64,000 nucleotides of DNA from Conoideocrella luteorostrata (GCA_032433595.1 JASWJB010000022.1:1-64000); one strand, 5' to 3'. Numbered from the stretch's first letter, positions 1 through 12,400 are shown. A program made the numbers and translations. The notes: a model not told the origin generated them from the letters alone.

Positions 1-21
1 CTGCTGCTGCTGCTGCTGCTG
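1..21 (-). repeat. (CAG)7 trinucleotide repeat in coding sequence
   Basis: Seven perfect CTG units on the plus strand encode a polyglutamine run in the minus-strand gene. The run reaches the window edge and may continue. Such repeats vary in length between strains. Confidence 0.85.
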
Positions 22-579
22 GGGCGTTGGCTGGGAGAGGTGGTCACCCATCTGCTGGGAGGTTGTTGTCTGTCCGGAGACTGGCGCCGTCGACTGTGAC
101 TGATTTACACCTGATGCGGCCGCAGAGGTTGGGGGCGGTGCAAAGACTGGATTCGCAGGGTTGTATGCCGGGATGGAGCATGAGCCTTGCGATTGCTGTT
201 GGTCGTGATGGAGATGAGATTGCTTCTCGTCATGTTGAGCTGGCGGTGGCGGAAAGTAGGGTTGCTGCTGCTGTTGTTGTTGTCCTAGATGAGGTTGGGG
301 TCCCAGATGAGGGGGCTGAGAATGATGTTGCTGCGTCTGGTTGACCTGGTTATACTGCTGTTCATGTTGCGGGGCATGCTGAGGGACAGATTGCTGGTAT
401 GGCTGCTCATGTTGCTGCTGCTGTAGTGGTAGTGATTGTGACAGTGGTTTTGTTTGGTCACTGTTGTAGCTCTGGGCCGGCGGCGGACCTGGCGGGGGCG
501 GGGGGTAGTAGGTAGATGTAGTGTTCGTGTTTCCCCCAAGCTCCGAGCCGCGGTCGCTGGAGTGACCTGGATTAGACAT
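1..579 (-). CDS. Gln/Pro-rich protein, N-terminal 193 residues (cut by window start)
   Basis: The frame is open from an ATG at 577-579 to the window edge with no stop, giving 193 residues. The protein starts MSNPGHSSDRG. A Pro stretch follows at about residues 25-35 (YYPPPPPGPPPA), then many Gln/His-rich runs, a second Pro patch (YFPPPPAQ), and a (CAG)7 run encoding seven glutamines at positions 1-21. No folded domain is visible in this part, so the functional domain must lie beyond the window. Such low-complexity N-termini occur in fungal transcription, RNA-binding and cytoskeletal adaptor proteins; I cannot tell which this is. The codon pattern in this frame (Q, P, H, S residues in tidy repeats) is what argues for coding. 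The gene is divergent from the next gene at 4171. Confidence 0.7.
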   Translation of the reverse strand, partial: MSNPGHSSDRGSELGGNTNTTSTYYPPPPPGPPPAQSYNSDQTKPLSQSLPLQQQQHEQPYQQSVPQHAPQHEQQYNQVNQTQQHHSQPPHLGPQPHLGQQQQQQQPYFPPPPAQHDEKQSHLHHDQQQSQGSCSIPAYNPANPVFAPPPTSAAASGVNQSQSTAPVSGQTTTSQQMGDHLSQPTPQQQQQQQ

Positions 580-1191
580 TGCGACTGTGTAGGCCAATTA
601 CGACCAATCGTCAAGACGCGGATTGCAGGGCAGAGGGCAGAAATATTAACTCACATTCACAAGATATATCCAAGGGGATACACACTTCTTTTGTATGCGT
701 CAAAATCAAGGTTACGCACTTACGTACCTAGCTTCCTCATAGCTTGTTCTGTGCATAGTGGGCGGCCGCTCAACCAACACTGATGTCATCGAATGAGGCT
801 AAGCAGCATTGGAATGTGGCTGGGGATGCAAGTGGTGGGTGCTTGTCCACTATTACGTCCTGGATATGCCCAATGGCATGGCATGTACGGAGTGAACTGT
901 TGTCCAAGTGTTCTCTGGTCTTTGGGCTGCGCCACAGACCCCCCGCGGCGGGTCCGTTCGTCTCGTATATGGCGCAGTTTCAGTTCTAGATTTACAACTC
1001 TCGATGCTCGCTCTGCATGTTTAATTGAATGCCTTCCGCATGACAAGCAGCACATAACTTGTCGTCAACCATACTTTCCGCCCAGAGTCTCGTTGTTGAT
1101 GTAATAGATATGCTTAACATGGCGAAACTAAGAGGATCACATAAATGAGATAGTCGTCAGTTTGATGTTTGTCACAGGCTATATTAAATAC

Positions 1192-1473
1192 TGTCACGAA
1201 GTGAGCAGCTATGGAAGATCTAAGCAGTGGAATTGTCCTTGAATTCTATCTAATTGACGAGGAATTAGACCTCTTGTTATAGATGAATTCTATCTATGCA
1301 TTCGTAATCATCGAATTGATAAGCAGCTTTGAAATCAACTAATTTGTCAGTATTTGCCACCATTTGCCACTATTCGCCACCTTGGTCAGTAGCTTCCTAA
1401 ACAGCTTATTCTTGACAAATACACTGTTCTCGCTATTAGCGTGGAGCTTCACCTTTTGCTGGATGTTGTTACA
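1192..1473. repeat. Possible degenerate solo LTR (weak)
   Basis: A 282-bp AT-rich block starts TGTCAC and ends GTTACA, so its ends are TG...CA and match as inverted termini in 5 of 6 bases, as in fungal retrotransposon LTRs. It holds internal short repeats (GAATTCTATCT near 1241 and 1286). Against it, the flanking pentamers (AATAC and ATGTT) do not match as a target-site duplication, and no polymerase relic is nearby. It may be chance. Confidence 0.2.
1351..1380. repeat. Three 10-bp tandem units (consensus YATTTGCCAC)
   Basis: The units TATTTGCCAC, CATTTGCCAC and TATTCGCCAC stand head to tail. They differ at one or two bases. No function can be assigned. Confidence 0.7.
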
Positions 1474-4170
1474 ATGTTGAACGTAGATGAACCTGTCCGA
1501 TACTTCTGGTGTTCAATACACCGCAATCTCAAAGGCAGCTCATGTAGGTCCCAATGCTGTATTTACCCTTTTTGCGTGCTTCTCCGGCCAAAATGGGACT
1601 GCCAGGGCTGAATTGAACAGTGGGACGAGATGCCGTTTTGTCTCCAACCAGCCAAAATATTCATGCATCAGATGCTTTTCTGAGCAATAGTCAAACCAGA
1701 AAGCTTGTTTTCGAAGGAGGCCGTGGTGCTTGCCATAATCTACTTTGCCGGCCGAAAAGGGCTGTGATTACTCCGTACTAGGCCAGATATTACTTTTAGA
1801 TCTTCAAGCCGGTGCTGCAGCTAAGTCGCTGGGAATATAGTCTAACCGGCTTCGAAACCATACCCTGGAGTTGTCAGGCCTGAGCATGTAGCAAGAGCCA
1901 ACCAAGTGGCAGGGGAGTACTCATCGAGTGGCTTCGGCTTTACTATGCCGATTTAGTCAAATAATTCGGATCGCGGAGTTCCGCACGTGTCTAAACTAAA
2001 AGTAGTGGTTATCAATATGATGGTGTATGCTTCCATTTGGCCTTCCATTTCGGACTAATTCATGGCTAGGTTGAACTGTACCGTCCACGGCCCAGTGGCA
2101 TGTGTGCTTGCTTACAAGCGTCACTATTGCAGAGAGCAGAGACTGACCAAGAGTGAGAGCAGCAAAGAATGGCATGATGATGCCAAGCTTCCATCACACC
2201 GAAGGTAACTTGGTCCAAACCAAATTTCTCCGATTGCTTGCTTAGTGTTTATGAAGCTGCCTTGATACAATCTGAAAAACATTTGCTCGCATTATCACTA
2301 CAGCTCATTGCATCAAGCGCTGGCATTTTCTACTACAGGCACGCAGTACATATGTGACCTCCCAGTTCACTAGCAAATGGAGGTATCGCGACCTGTAATG
2401 CATCGTGACCTCTGTGTGAGAGGTGTTTACGAGGGAGAAGCCACATAGTAATATTTCATTCAAGCGAATACAAATACCACGCTGTGTAGTACAGACAAGG
2501 ATGCGTCAAACAGATCCAGTCATGGTGGCAGCAGCCAAAGAAAATCGAGTTCCAGTTGCCTGTGGGACAAATTCTCAGCTGCAAGCCTTAATCATGATCC
2601 CTGTTCTTTCAACTTGGAGATGAACCACGTTACTAGTTGCAGCACAAATCCGATCAGGGTGTTGGTCCTGGCCAGCAAAACGCTTACCGATAACCTTATT
2701 CTTAGTTCCGAGGCATTAGCCGACTGGTTTCAGATCTCAGACATCGGCCTTGTGGAGTTTTGAAGAGTCGGCAGATCATATACTGGATAGTGTACCGCAT
2801 AATCCTTGCGACACACCATTTTGAAAGTTTTCAGCCGCATCCTCTTCGTGCTAGAAGAAGGCTTCCACTGCTGCCGAACCTATCGCGACGAGGCCGTTGC
2901 ATTTCACGCCAGCAAATTCTCCGCTGGGCTGTATGGCTCTCTTGCTGTGCTACGCAACACTACTAGGTCACCTTTTTTGTTTACTTCGGATCGACTGCTA
3001 TCTCTCATTATGCTTTTTAACAAATCAACTTCTATATAATGGTATAGACTACGTACTTGACTTTTAATTGATCAAGCTAGCGAAATGTATCCCAAAGATG
3101 CTGCCTGAGAGCCTACTGAGTATAGCACTGAAAGCGGATACTTTTCCCATCAACGCCGAGAATCGTTCGCCGCAAAAAGTATGAGGTCATGCACCTCTCC
3201 TCCCCTGTTCACATGGTGTATTGCCGGCTCGGCTCCTGAACCTGGAACGTCATCGGTAGACCGGCTATCTGGCGACCCTACCCAAGACCCTGAGGAAAAT
3301 AGCCTGACTACTGCCGGAGTGACGCTGGCCCTACCCCTCATGCGACCAAATCAAAAACTTCGTCATTCGATATTTCCATCGGGCTAGGATGGTCATCCGT
3401 CGTTGTAATCATTGCGTCAAAAGCAACTTCAACTCCAGCTCTAACGCCAAGTTCAGCCACTGCCGGAGCCAGGACACTGACACGTGCGAGCTAGTACACA
3501 CCTCTTGGTGGATATGAAGGTGTACTAGAAGCGAAGAACTACAACTCATCGCTCACGGCTTCTTTTGACGGGCTGCGATTCGATTGTACTCGTCTTGGCT
3601 GCTCGATGATCACAAGCGCTTCCGACGCTTTGTCGGTGCCCGTGATTCGTGCAAATTCCACCTCGTGCCGGAATAGTTGATCAAGATTGGGCGTCGAACA
3701 AAGAGACCCACATATCGGTTGGCTGGTAGAGCGAAGCGAACGCCCCAACGTTGCAGAGGCGCTAATGAACTTCTGCTACTACTCTCCGGCGTACATCGTT
3801 CATTGTCCAACATTGTTCTGCAAGATGGTCAACATAAAGTAGTTATGCTCTAAACTACCGAGCTACCCGCTTTGACTTTCGATCTGCAGGGTTACTTTGG
3901 AGGCGCTGACGACCTGATAGAAGACCGCAAAGCCATCCCGGCTGGTTGACGCTGGTGACCTCATGGGTCACTAGGTGATTCATGTTACGTGAAGGTGGCA
4001 TTTAACTGGTGCTTTTCTTTATTTCCCACAATGGCGTTGGTTGATTATATATTTTCGTACTCTCCCGTATACCTGGCGTGAATGTAGGCTTAAAAATACT
4101 ACTAGTCTTTTTTATTTTGTTCCTTTCCCCCCTCGCCAAATTCTATCATCCCACGTCGTCAGGGGTTACC

Positions 4171-5982
4171 ATGCTTTCCGTCGTCAAAGCCGCGGTGCTG
4201 GGCTTGCTTGCACAGGCGAGCCTGGGCACGTCCGCTGTTATTCCCAGAGCAGAGGACCAGGCATATCCCGGCAAATTAGCGGTGCTATCAACAGTGCCCC
4301 TCAAGATTCAATATGAAACATCAAAACCTGCAACCAGAAACTGGATTGGGCTCTATTACGCTGCTGGTGGCGGCCCAGAGAAAAATACCTTCGACAAACC
4401 CTCCATTCGCTGGACATATGCGCCAGATGCTCAGGGCTCAGTTGAATTTGACAACAACGGACTTGGGTCTGGTCAGTTCAAAGTCTATTTCTTGGCTGAT
4501 GATCAATATACGCAGCTTGCTGCACCAGTGGAGCTTGGCCTTGGCCAGACCGGCAAATATCCTGGAACCATCAGCGTCGACTACAGCAGAACTCCGCTGA
4601 ATATTAAATACACTACTTCCCAGCCTAATGAGCAAAACTGGATCGGGCTTTACTACGCAGACAAAGGTGGCCCAGTGAATGAAGTCAAGGACCAGGATTC
4701 TCTTACCTGGGACTGGGCCAAGAGTTCAGTGGGTGAGGTAACATTGTCTACCGCCAACCTTAATCCCGGAGAGTACAAGGCCTTCCTTCTAGCCGACAAC
4801 GGATATAAGTGGCTCTCGGAACCTATTGTCGTAACGGTTCACAACAACGCCCCCTTTGATTTCATTGTCAAGAGCATAACCACCAAGAACGCAAGAGTTG
4901 GTGACAAATTTGAAGCCGACATCGGGAACCTTGTTACCCAGCCTAGCAGCAACGACAATACATTCTCCATCACTAGCGACAAGAACTGGGCTGCTATTAG
5001 CTCGTCTGGTCTTATTTCCGGAACTCCCCCACCTGGAACCAAAGAATCCACCCTCAATGTTGAAGCAAAGAACAAAAACGGAGGGACGGCATCCATTTCA
5101 GTAAAGATCCCCGTCCAAATAGCTGGGTCTTCCCTTGTGCAGAATCTCCGCGTTTTGAGCTTCAATCTTTGGTACGGTGGCACCAAAGTCAACAACTACC
5201 ACGAGAAGCAGGCGCGGTTTCTAGTGAACCAAAATGTCGATATTGTTGGATTCCAAGAGTCAGGAGCTGATCACGGGACCCGTCTTGCACATACACTGGG
5301 ATGGTACTCTTGGCAAGGATCTGATGTGTCAATTATCAGTCGATATCCCATCATCGAAGTTCTTCCCGCAACTTCCGTCTCGGGTGCTGTTCGCATTTCT
5401 CTTGATGGAGCTAAAAATGAAGTCATCTTCTGGAATGCCCATTTGGGTTACGATCCCTATGGCCCATACGACTTTTGCTTCGAAAAAATGAGCCAACAGC
5501 AAGTTTTTGAGCGTGAGGCTCAGTCTGGTCGTACACCACAGATTCAGGAAATCACCAAAAAGATGCAAGATCACATTTCCAACGGTGACAATGTCCCTGT
5601 TTTCCTTGTCGGCGATTTCAATGCCCCTTCACATCTGGACTGGACTAGTGCTACACGAGGCCAGCACTGCAATGTCGGCGATGTGCAGTGGCCAAGTTCA
5701 AAACTGCCGACGGATGCCGGCCTGATTGATTCGTTCCGTGTTGCGCATCCCGACCCTGTTGCTGTACCTGGCATCACCTGGTCACCAATTTACCTAACCA
5801 ACAACGGTCGACCCGAGCCCCTAGATAGGATTGACTTTGTATATCATAAGAGTAAAAAGCTTGTGGTACAAGATTCTCAAGCTCTTGTGGTCAGAAACCC
5901 TACCCCAGAGCCAAACCAGCAGGACAATGAATGGCCGTCAGACCACAGATCTGTATTGACAACCTACAAACTGAATGTTTGA
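4171..5982 (+). CDS. Secreted endonuclease/exonuclease/phosphatase (EEP)-family enzyme with N-terminal NWIGLY repeats
   Basis: Single exon, 603 residues. I chose ATG 4171 because it opens with a signal peptide (MLSVVKAAVLGLLAQASLG); the frame upstream has no ATG. The mature protein has two related repeats of about 90 residues (roughly 31-120 and 125-225), each with the core NWIGLYYA and a later Y-K/F-LAD block, then an Ig-like/cadherin-like domain (about 228-318, with the GLISGTPPPGT turn typical of He_PIG domains). The C-terminal EEP domain (about 326-600) shows FNLWYGG (331), the metal-ligand Glu363 in FQESG, Asp482/Asn484 in VGDFNAP, DRIDFVY, and the Asp591-His592 pair in SDHRS. All expected catalytic residues are present, so it should be an active Mg-dependent phosphodiesterase or nuclease acting outside the cell. 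The substrate could be nucleic acid, sphingomyelin or inositol phosphates; the sequence does not decide. Confidence 0.88.
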   Translation: MLSVVKAAVLGLLAQASLGTSAVIPRAEDQAYPGKLAVLSTVPLKIQYETSKPATRNWIGLYYAAGGGPEKNTFDKPSIRWTYAPDAQGSVEFDNNGLGSGQFKVYFLADDQYTQLAAPVELGLGQTGKYPGTISVDYSRTPLNIKYTTSQPNEQNWIGLYYADKGGPVNEVKDQDSLTWDWAKSSVGEVTLSTANLNPGEYKAFLLADNGYKWLSEPIVVTVHNNAPFDFIVKSITTKNARVGDKFEADIGNLVTQPSSNDNTFSITSDKNWAAISSSGLISGTPPPGTKESTLNVEAKNKNGGTASISVKIPVQIAGSSLVQNLRVLSFNLWYGGTKVNNYHEKQARFLVNQNVDIVGFQESGADHGTRLAHTLGWYSWQGSDVSIISRYPIIEVLPATSVSGAVRISLDGAKNEVIFWNAHLGYDPYGPYDFCFEKMSQQQVFEREAQSGRTPQIQEITKKMQDHISNGDNVPVFLVGDFNAPSHLDWTSATRGQHCNVGDVQWPSSKLPTDAGLIDSFRVAHPDPVAVPGITWSPIYLTNNGRPEPLDRIDFVYHKSKKLVVQDSQALVVRNPTPEPNQQDNEWPSDHRSVLTTYKLNV

Positions 5983-7268
5983 GGTCTGTCCAAATATTAC
6001 AACAGGCTCACGACTTACGAGGTTACGAGGGGGGAGCTCGACGAGCATATGGAAGTGCACGGTAAAACAGAATTGGTACCTAATATGGATTTATAAATTG
6101 TAATCTTCAACGGCTAGTTCCGAGGGATATAGTGTTCTTTTCAACAATTGGCACTTGCATATGATGCAAGCTTGTACCCCTGATGACACAATGATTAAAG
6201 TCAGTCTAGATCCAGCAACAAATAAATATGGTAAATGGACAAGTTCTTTCATGGCTGAATAACTCGTCTTAAATTTATATGTGCAGCTTGGAGACATGAC
6301 GAGCAACCTCCCCTTCTCTGTTCTAGGTTGGCCCTACCACTATCTTCTAGGCCTTGTAAGCCGAGATACAACTAGGCGTTCTGTTATCAAGCTATGTCGT
6401 GTGCAAACGAAATTGGCCAATAAATGCAAGCGCGTAAGGGTGATGAACGGAATTAATGCCCCCATTGGTAAGCGATCCGGGGGTCCATAAGTCTCGATTT
6501 TTCTTGAAGAATCAGCAATCCTCCGGACTCTACTAAAACTGTCGTTTACTGTTTTTATCTAAGCCGTTCTCTAACCGAACGAGTCAGTATCAACTATAGA
6601 GCTCGACGAGACTATGTCACACAAAAAATGGCATAGCCAGAGGCCACTTTTCATGTGCAGTTATGAACCTTAAATAAGCTCATATTTTCCTGTGACAGAC
6701 TATCTGGGTTTGCCATGACCAAGTAGACCTGCAAGACTCGGAAGCTGGACCCTTTCCCTGATTATGTAAGGTGAACTGGAGTGGCGTCAAATGCCGAAAG
6801 ACGCTCAAGAAGAGTAGGCACTGGACCTGTTTTGAGGGACATCTTACCAGTGAGCTAACTAGAAGTAGAATTAATGTGCGACTAGAAAGTAAGACCGCTA
6901 GATATGGCGGGAAAGATTTGCTCAGATAAGTTCTAAATGGTTTATGATCCATGCCTAGAGTACCTCGTCTTGCCAATGTTTTCGCAACGCCGTTTATCCA
7001 ATTGGGGTCGTTTGTGAATTTGCTGGCCTCCACTATTTGTGATCCCACCATCTTGCAGATGGCGTAATTGCTGTATGCTCATCACGCCAGATATGTCGCA
7101 ATAGCTGCAGCGCTCTACAACAGAAAAACCAATCACGTGCGCGAGGTATTCTACTCTGCCCCTGGCACATAAGTGGTGGACTTTAACCATTCAGAACAGG
7201 AAAAGTAACTCACAGTACGTAGATGTTTGCATATCATAAAATTTAACAGCTTCTCTTCGACCTCAATT
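5983..7268. other. Intergenic region
   Basis: About 1.3 kb of AT-rich sequence without a supportable gene. It holds the 3' end of the EEP gene and the promoter of the flavoenzyme gene. No repeat or motif stands out. Confidence 0.6.
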
Positions 7269-8768
7269 ATGTCTGCTGAGACTGCATCAAACGCTCGAAA
7301 AATAGATAGCACAGATCCCAAAGTGTACGATGAATATCGAACCACATGGGAAGAACAACCAAAGACTGATGCTGACTGGATTCGGAGAGCTAAAGAAGTG
7401 GCCTCGGTTCTAGGAAAAGACGCTGGACAACGTGAGCGTGATAATAGGTCACCGCGTGCAGAGATTGCCTTGTTGAAGCATTCTGGCCTTCTCAAAGTTC
7501 TAGGATCACAAAAGTATGGTGGCGGGGAGCAGCCATGGTCTGTCGGATATCACGTCATTAGGGAGGTTGCCCGCGGGGATGGGTGAGAGCAGCCCGTCCT
7601 ACAGATTTAACTACAAGAGCCCTATTTACTAAAGCGAGTTTTAGATCCATTGGAATGCTGCTAGGTTATCACTTACTGTGGTCGACTATCGCGCGCATTG
7701 TTGGTACGCCAGCTCAGGCGGAACATTTCGAGGAGGTCATCATTTCCAACAACTACTTCGTTAGCGGCGCTGTCAACCCGCGAGATCATGATCTCAGCAT
7801 TATAAGAGAGGGAGAAGAGCTCATTATCGACGGGTTTAAGTTCTTCAACACTGGCGGTGTTATTTCTGACTTGACAGTCCTCGAAGGGTCGTTTGAAGGA
7901 ACCTCTGACCACATCTTTACCGTTGTGAAAACTGATCAGCCACGCATTGTCTTCGGACATGATTGGAATAACATCGGGCTCCGTCTCACAGAATCTGGAA
8001 GTGTTAAGATTAACAAAGTTAAGGTGCCTTGGTCGGACGCTTTGGGATGGGATCCAGAGGCAGCGAAACCAGATCTTTCGATCCTCGGTATTCCATATGT
8101 AACTCTACTTCTCCCGACGTATGTGACTCCCAAACACTATCTCTGCTTTAATGACTCCTAAAGAGGATTTAAGACAAAAAACTAAATTCAGCGACAGAAT
8201 TCAACTCGTCTTTAGCAACTTCTATCTTGGAATTACCTGGGGTGCGTTGGATGCTGCTACAGCTTACACCAAGCAGTCGACTAGGGCTTGGCCGGTTGGC
8301 GGTGACGTGCGTACGATGACATCCCTTCTGATGAATACTTCTAACTAAGTTACTTAGGTAAAGGAGAGTGCTACTGACGAATTTTACATATTGTCGACAT
8401 ATGGCAACTTTTTCGCGCACGTGCGGGCTGCAACCGCACTTGCTGACCGCGCAGGAGATGAAATTACCAGAGTATACGGGAAGGTTAGTAACCTTGACGA
8501 AAGATCCAAAGTCTCTGCCGAAGAGCGAGGCGAAGTAAGTGAATGGGTTGCAAGCGCAAAGGTCGTCGCCACCGATGTCGGTCTGCGAGTGACGTCTGGC
8601 GTGTTTGAAGTGACTGGCGCGAAAGCGACAGCAAGCAAGGTCGGGCTGGACAGGTTTTGGAGGGATATCAGAACTCACACACTTCACGATCCGGTGGCGT
8701 ACAAGAATAGGGAGCTTGGTCGTTACCAACTTCTTGGGGAGCTACCGACCCCAACTTGGTACACTTGA
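7269..8768 (+). CDS. DszC/SfnB-like flavin monooxygenase of the acyl-CoA dehydrogenase superfamily
   Basis: Four exons, 7269-7582, 7645-8118, 8198-8306 and 8358-8768, join to 435 residues. Introns are 62, 79 and 51 nt with GTGAGA, GTATGT and GTGCGT donors; every junction restores a conserved block: ARGDG|SIGMLLGYH, LLLPT|IQLVFSNF and WPVGGD|VKESATDEFY. The order is N-terminal helical domain (about 30-130), beta domain (about 140-230, with FFNTGG) and C-terminal four-helix domain (about 250-425, with LGRYQLLGE). Family members of this length, such as dibenzothiophene monooxygenase DszC and SfnB, use reduced flavin and oxygen on sulfur compounds or other small molecules rather than oxidising acyl-CoA. 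The fungal substrate is unknown. No targeting signal is evident, so it is probably cytosolic. Its plus-strand neighbours encode secreted hydrolases, with no clear pathway link. Confidence 0.88.
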
Positions 8769-9446
8769 TAGAATTTCTACCGTCACAGGACTTTTGATTC
8801 GTGGAGGCTGCTGTAGATTCTATCCCTAATCATCTCAGTATCTTTAGCAGATTTTGAGGGGCTTTATTTTCTGCAGACTGTTCGTTAGGTGGGATGAAAT
8901 TAAGTCAGGTTTGTAAATTCTTTCCGTGCACGCGCTTCGTGCTTATAGCCTAATTAGATAGGTCTGAGATCTTAACTAGCCGCACCAATGCCACGGTTCA
9001 CAGGTGTCCATCGCATTTCTATGAGATCAGAATCTGTAGAATGAGGACTATCTGTAGTAGATATGTAATTGCCGACCGGTCGCCCGACCGGTACTTTCAG
9101 TGACGAGAACCGTGAATCTTTTTACCCGACGGCAGGCTACTCACTCCACAACCGGCATGGCGTGGGGTACAAAATGCAGCGTCGCATTGCCTCCATTTCG
9201 GTGATTGCAGCGACGATCTTCCTCGCGGGATACACGGAATACACAAGTCAAAGAGGGGAAACTGTTACCATGGTCAGAACTTCCTGGCGCCATTACGTCA
9301 CTATCTCATCCGTCCCACGAAGAATTATAATGCCGCCGTAACTATATCAACCCTTGTTGTACAGATACTTTAAGCAGGCGTCAATTACAATTGCTTCGCG
9401 TATGGGCAATTCAGTCTCCCTGGTCAACGCCGATACCTAATCTAGT
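8769..9446. other. Intergenic region upstream of the beta-mannosidase gene
   Basis: No gene is supported; the 90-codon frame at 9069-9341 has no domain. A palindromic CGACCGGTCG box followed by a second CGACCGGT lies near 9073-9092. A GTGGGG sequence near 9163 fits the SYGGRG consensus of the carbon-repression regulator CreA. That consensus is short and common, so regulation by CreA is only a suggestion. Confidence 0.45.
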
Positions 9447-12400
9447 ATGAAAGTGCATACTCTCTGCCTTGCGATTGCGCATGTCCTGTTGCCATGCGCA
9501 AGTGCTACAAAGCTTCTAGATTTATCAGAGCAGACATGGAGGCTCCAATACCTGCCCATGAACATTTCAATTCCGGGGCGCGTGCCGTCTCATGTTCATT
9601 TAGACCTTTACAAAGCCCAAGTCATTGGCAACCCGTACGTTCCGATTCCAGCCGTTTCACAAGGCTCCAGCTAATAGCACTAGTTACTACGGGTTGAATG
9701 ACTTCAATCTCAGATGGATTGCACAATCCGATTGGACATATGTATCGACCATTCGAGACTTGTGCGTCCAGTGTACTGCCTCCGCGTAACCTCGAGCGAA
9801 GCTAACAATCATCCACAGGCCGCACGTGAATGAAGCGGGCAACACTGAGACGCATCTGCTATTTAATGGCCTCGACACTTTTGCAAATATAAGTTTTTGC
9901 GGGCAGTATGTTGCAAGTACAAATAACCAGTTTCGACAATGGCGTTTCAATGTTACAGATCTTTGGGCGAGGTGTTCTCAGCCCGGTGCTCCCGAACTCA
10001 AGGTAGACTTTCGAAGCGCAACAGAAATGGCGACACAATTAGCAAACGAGCCAGGCGCGGAGACGTGGCCTTTTGGCATAGAAGGCTGGTTCGAGTATCC
10101 GCATCGCGCTTTCATTCGCAAAGAGCAATCTGATTTTGGCTGGGATTGGGGTCCCGCCTTCGCCCCGGCTGGTATTTGGAAGAAGGCGTGGATTGTGCAG
10201 GTATCCAGCAAGAAGCTCATGATCCCCAACTCCGCATTTGACCTTTACCGTGAAGGACAATTAAACAATCTTCCTCCAGATCAAAATGCGAATTGGGTCC
10301 TCAACGCCAGCCTGGACTCGCTGACACCCATTCCAAAGGGCGCCCAGATGTCATTCAAGATCACCGACAAAGCCGGCAAGGTGCATGACCATGGATATCT
10401 TTCCAATATTACCAATGGTTTAGACGTCATCTCAGGCATAACAACACTAGACGGCAACAAGTACAATTTGTGGTGGCCTTCTGGAATGGGAGACCAAAAC
10501 CTGTACAACATTACGGTAGATGTGGTTCACCAAAACACAACACTCGCCACGGTGCGCAAGAGAGCTGGGTTTAGAACGATTGTGTTAAATCTCGGCCCCG
10601 TAACTGAGGAGCAGAAAGCGAAGGGTGTTGGTCCGGGCAACAATTGTAAGCGCTTGTTTTCCGTCATTTTGCGACCGCTACCCCCTACTGACTCGTCCTA
10701 GGGCACTTCGAGATAAATGGCCACAGCTTTTACGCTAAAGGCAGTAACTTCATCCCGCCTGATGCTTTTTGGCCACGAGTAACCAAAGAGCGCATACGAA
10801 CTTTGTTTACCGCTGTTGTCGCCGGAAATCAGAATATGCTCAGATTGTGGGCAAGCGGAGCGTACGCACCAGATTTCATGTTCGATCTTGCCGACGAGAT
10901 GGGGATTCTGCTTTGGAGCGAATTTGAGTTTGGAGACGCCCTCTATCCCGTGTCCGCGGACTTTTTGGAAAATTGCCGACAGGAGGCCGTGTATCAAGTT
11001 CGCCGAGTGAATCATCATCCTTCTCTTGCTCTTTGGGCAGGGGGCAACGAGCTCGAAAATCTGGAGCTGAAAACCGTACAAAAACTTGCGCCAGATGACT
11101 ATGGAAGATATTTGGAGGAGTATGAAACTCTTTTTATACGAACGCTTCTGCCTGCAGTGTATGGCAACAGTCGCAGCATTACCTATATCCCCAGCAGCAC
11201 CACAAATGGGTACATGTCGCTCAACTTTTCTAACCCGATTCCTATTGTTCAGCGGTACGACAACCTCACGGAGGGATCCTTCTACGGAGACACAGACCAT
11301 TATAACTACAACTCTCTGGTGGCGTTTGACTTGGATACCTATCCAGTCGGTCGGTTCGCCAATGAATTTGGCTACCACTCCATGCCCAGCCTGCCAACGT
11401 GGAGGGAGGCAATCTCCGAGGAGGACTTGCACTTCAACAGCTCGACCATCATGCTACGAAACCACCACTACCCAGCTGGTGGTCTGAATATCTCCAACTA
11501 CCGTAATTCCAGCAAGGGTATGGCAGAAATGACGCTCGCAGTCGAGCGGTACTACCCGATCCCAAACAAAACTGACAGCGTGGCCAACTTTTCGGCATGG
11601 TGTCATGCGACACAGATCTTCCAGGCAGACTATTACAAATCCCAGATTCAGTTTTACCGTGCCGGATCTGGACGTCCCGAGCGCCAGCTAGGCTCGCTCT
11701 ACTGGCAATTAGAAGACATTTGGCAAGCCCCAACTTGGGCTGGGATCGAGTACTCTGGCCGGTGGAAAGTCCTGCATTATGTTGCGCAAGATATATACAA
11801 AAATGTGATCGTGGCGCCATTGTACAACAAAACCACTGGCATACTTGACATATATGCCGTCAGTGACCTGTGGTCTGAGGTTGCAGGCAAGCTGTCGCTC
11901 ACCTGGGCAGGTTGGGGGGGAGAATCTCTCAACTACACACTGCCAGCTGAGAGTAATCAAACGACATCAAATGGTGTGTCCACTCTAGACTTCAAAGTTG
12001 GCCCTCTTAACAGCACGCTGGTGGCGTCAATCAATATCAACACTCTGTCCCGGGCGAATAATTTCAGTTCAACAAATGGAATTCTCGTGGCTAATCTAAC
12101 TGCAACTGGCACTCCGATCAACTCCAACGTCACAAAAACGTTCACCCATACCAACGTATACACACCAGCACCTCTTTCCTCGGCCGCTATAGTCAATCCA
12201 ACATTGAGCATAGAATACGATAAGAAGAATGACGCGTTTACGGTAACCGCCGAGACCGGCATTAGTTATTGGACTTGGCTAAGTGTTCCGGACTCCGACT
12301 CCAGCGTCATTGTGCATTTTGATGAAAACGCATTCTTTCTTCGCCAGGGCGAGAGGAAGCACATCGGCTATCATGTTATCAGTGGATGCAGCGAGGGATG

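Larger units (their letters stand above)
580..4170. other. Gene-poor intergenic region between divergent genes
   Basis: About 3.6 kb without a supportable gene. All open frames are short (under about 105 codons), lack recognisable domains and cannot be joined into a sensible spliced protein. It must contain the promoter of the Gln/Pro-rich gene at its left end and that of the EEP gene at its right end. A possible LTR-like segment (1192-1473) and one copy of the TACTCCGTA motif (1769-1777) lie inside it. Confidence 0.6.

Noticed and set aside
4078..4170. Longer N-terminus of the EEP protein
   Set aside because: The frame begins with GTG and has no ATG before 4171, where a proper signal peptide starts.
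9073..9092. Palindromic CGACCGGTCG followed by CGACCGGT as a possible operator
   Set aside because: It occurs once, has no known binding protein that I can name, and short GC palindromes arise by chance; noted only in the intergenic entry.
10698..11432. 244-codon minus-strand open frame
   Set aside because: Antisense shadow of the beta-mannosidase catalytic exon, whose active-site motifs are clear on the plus strand.
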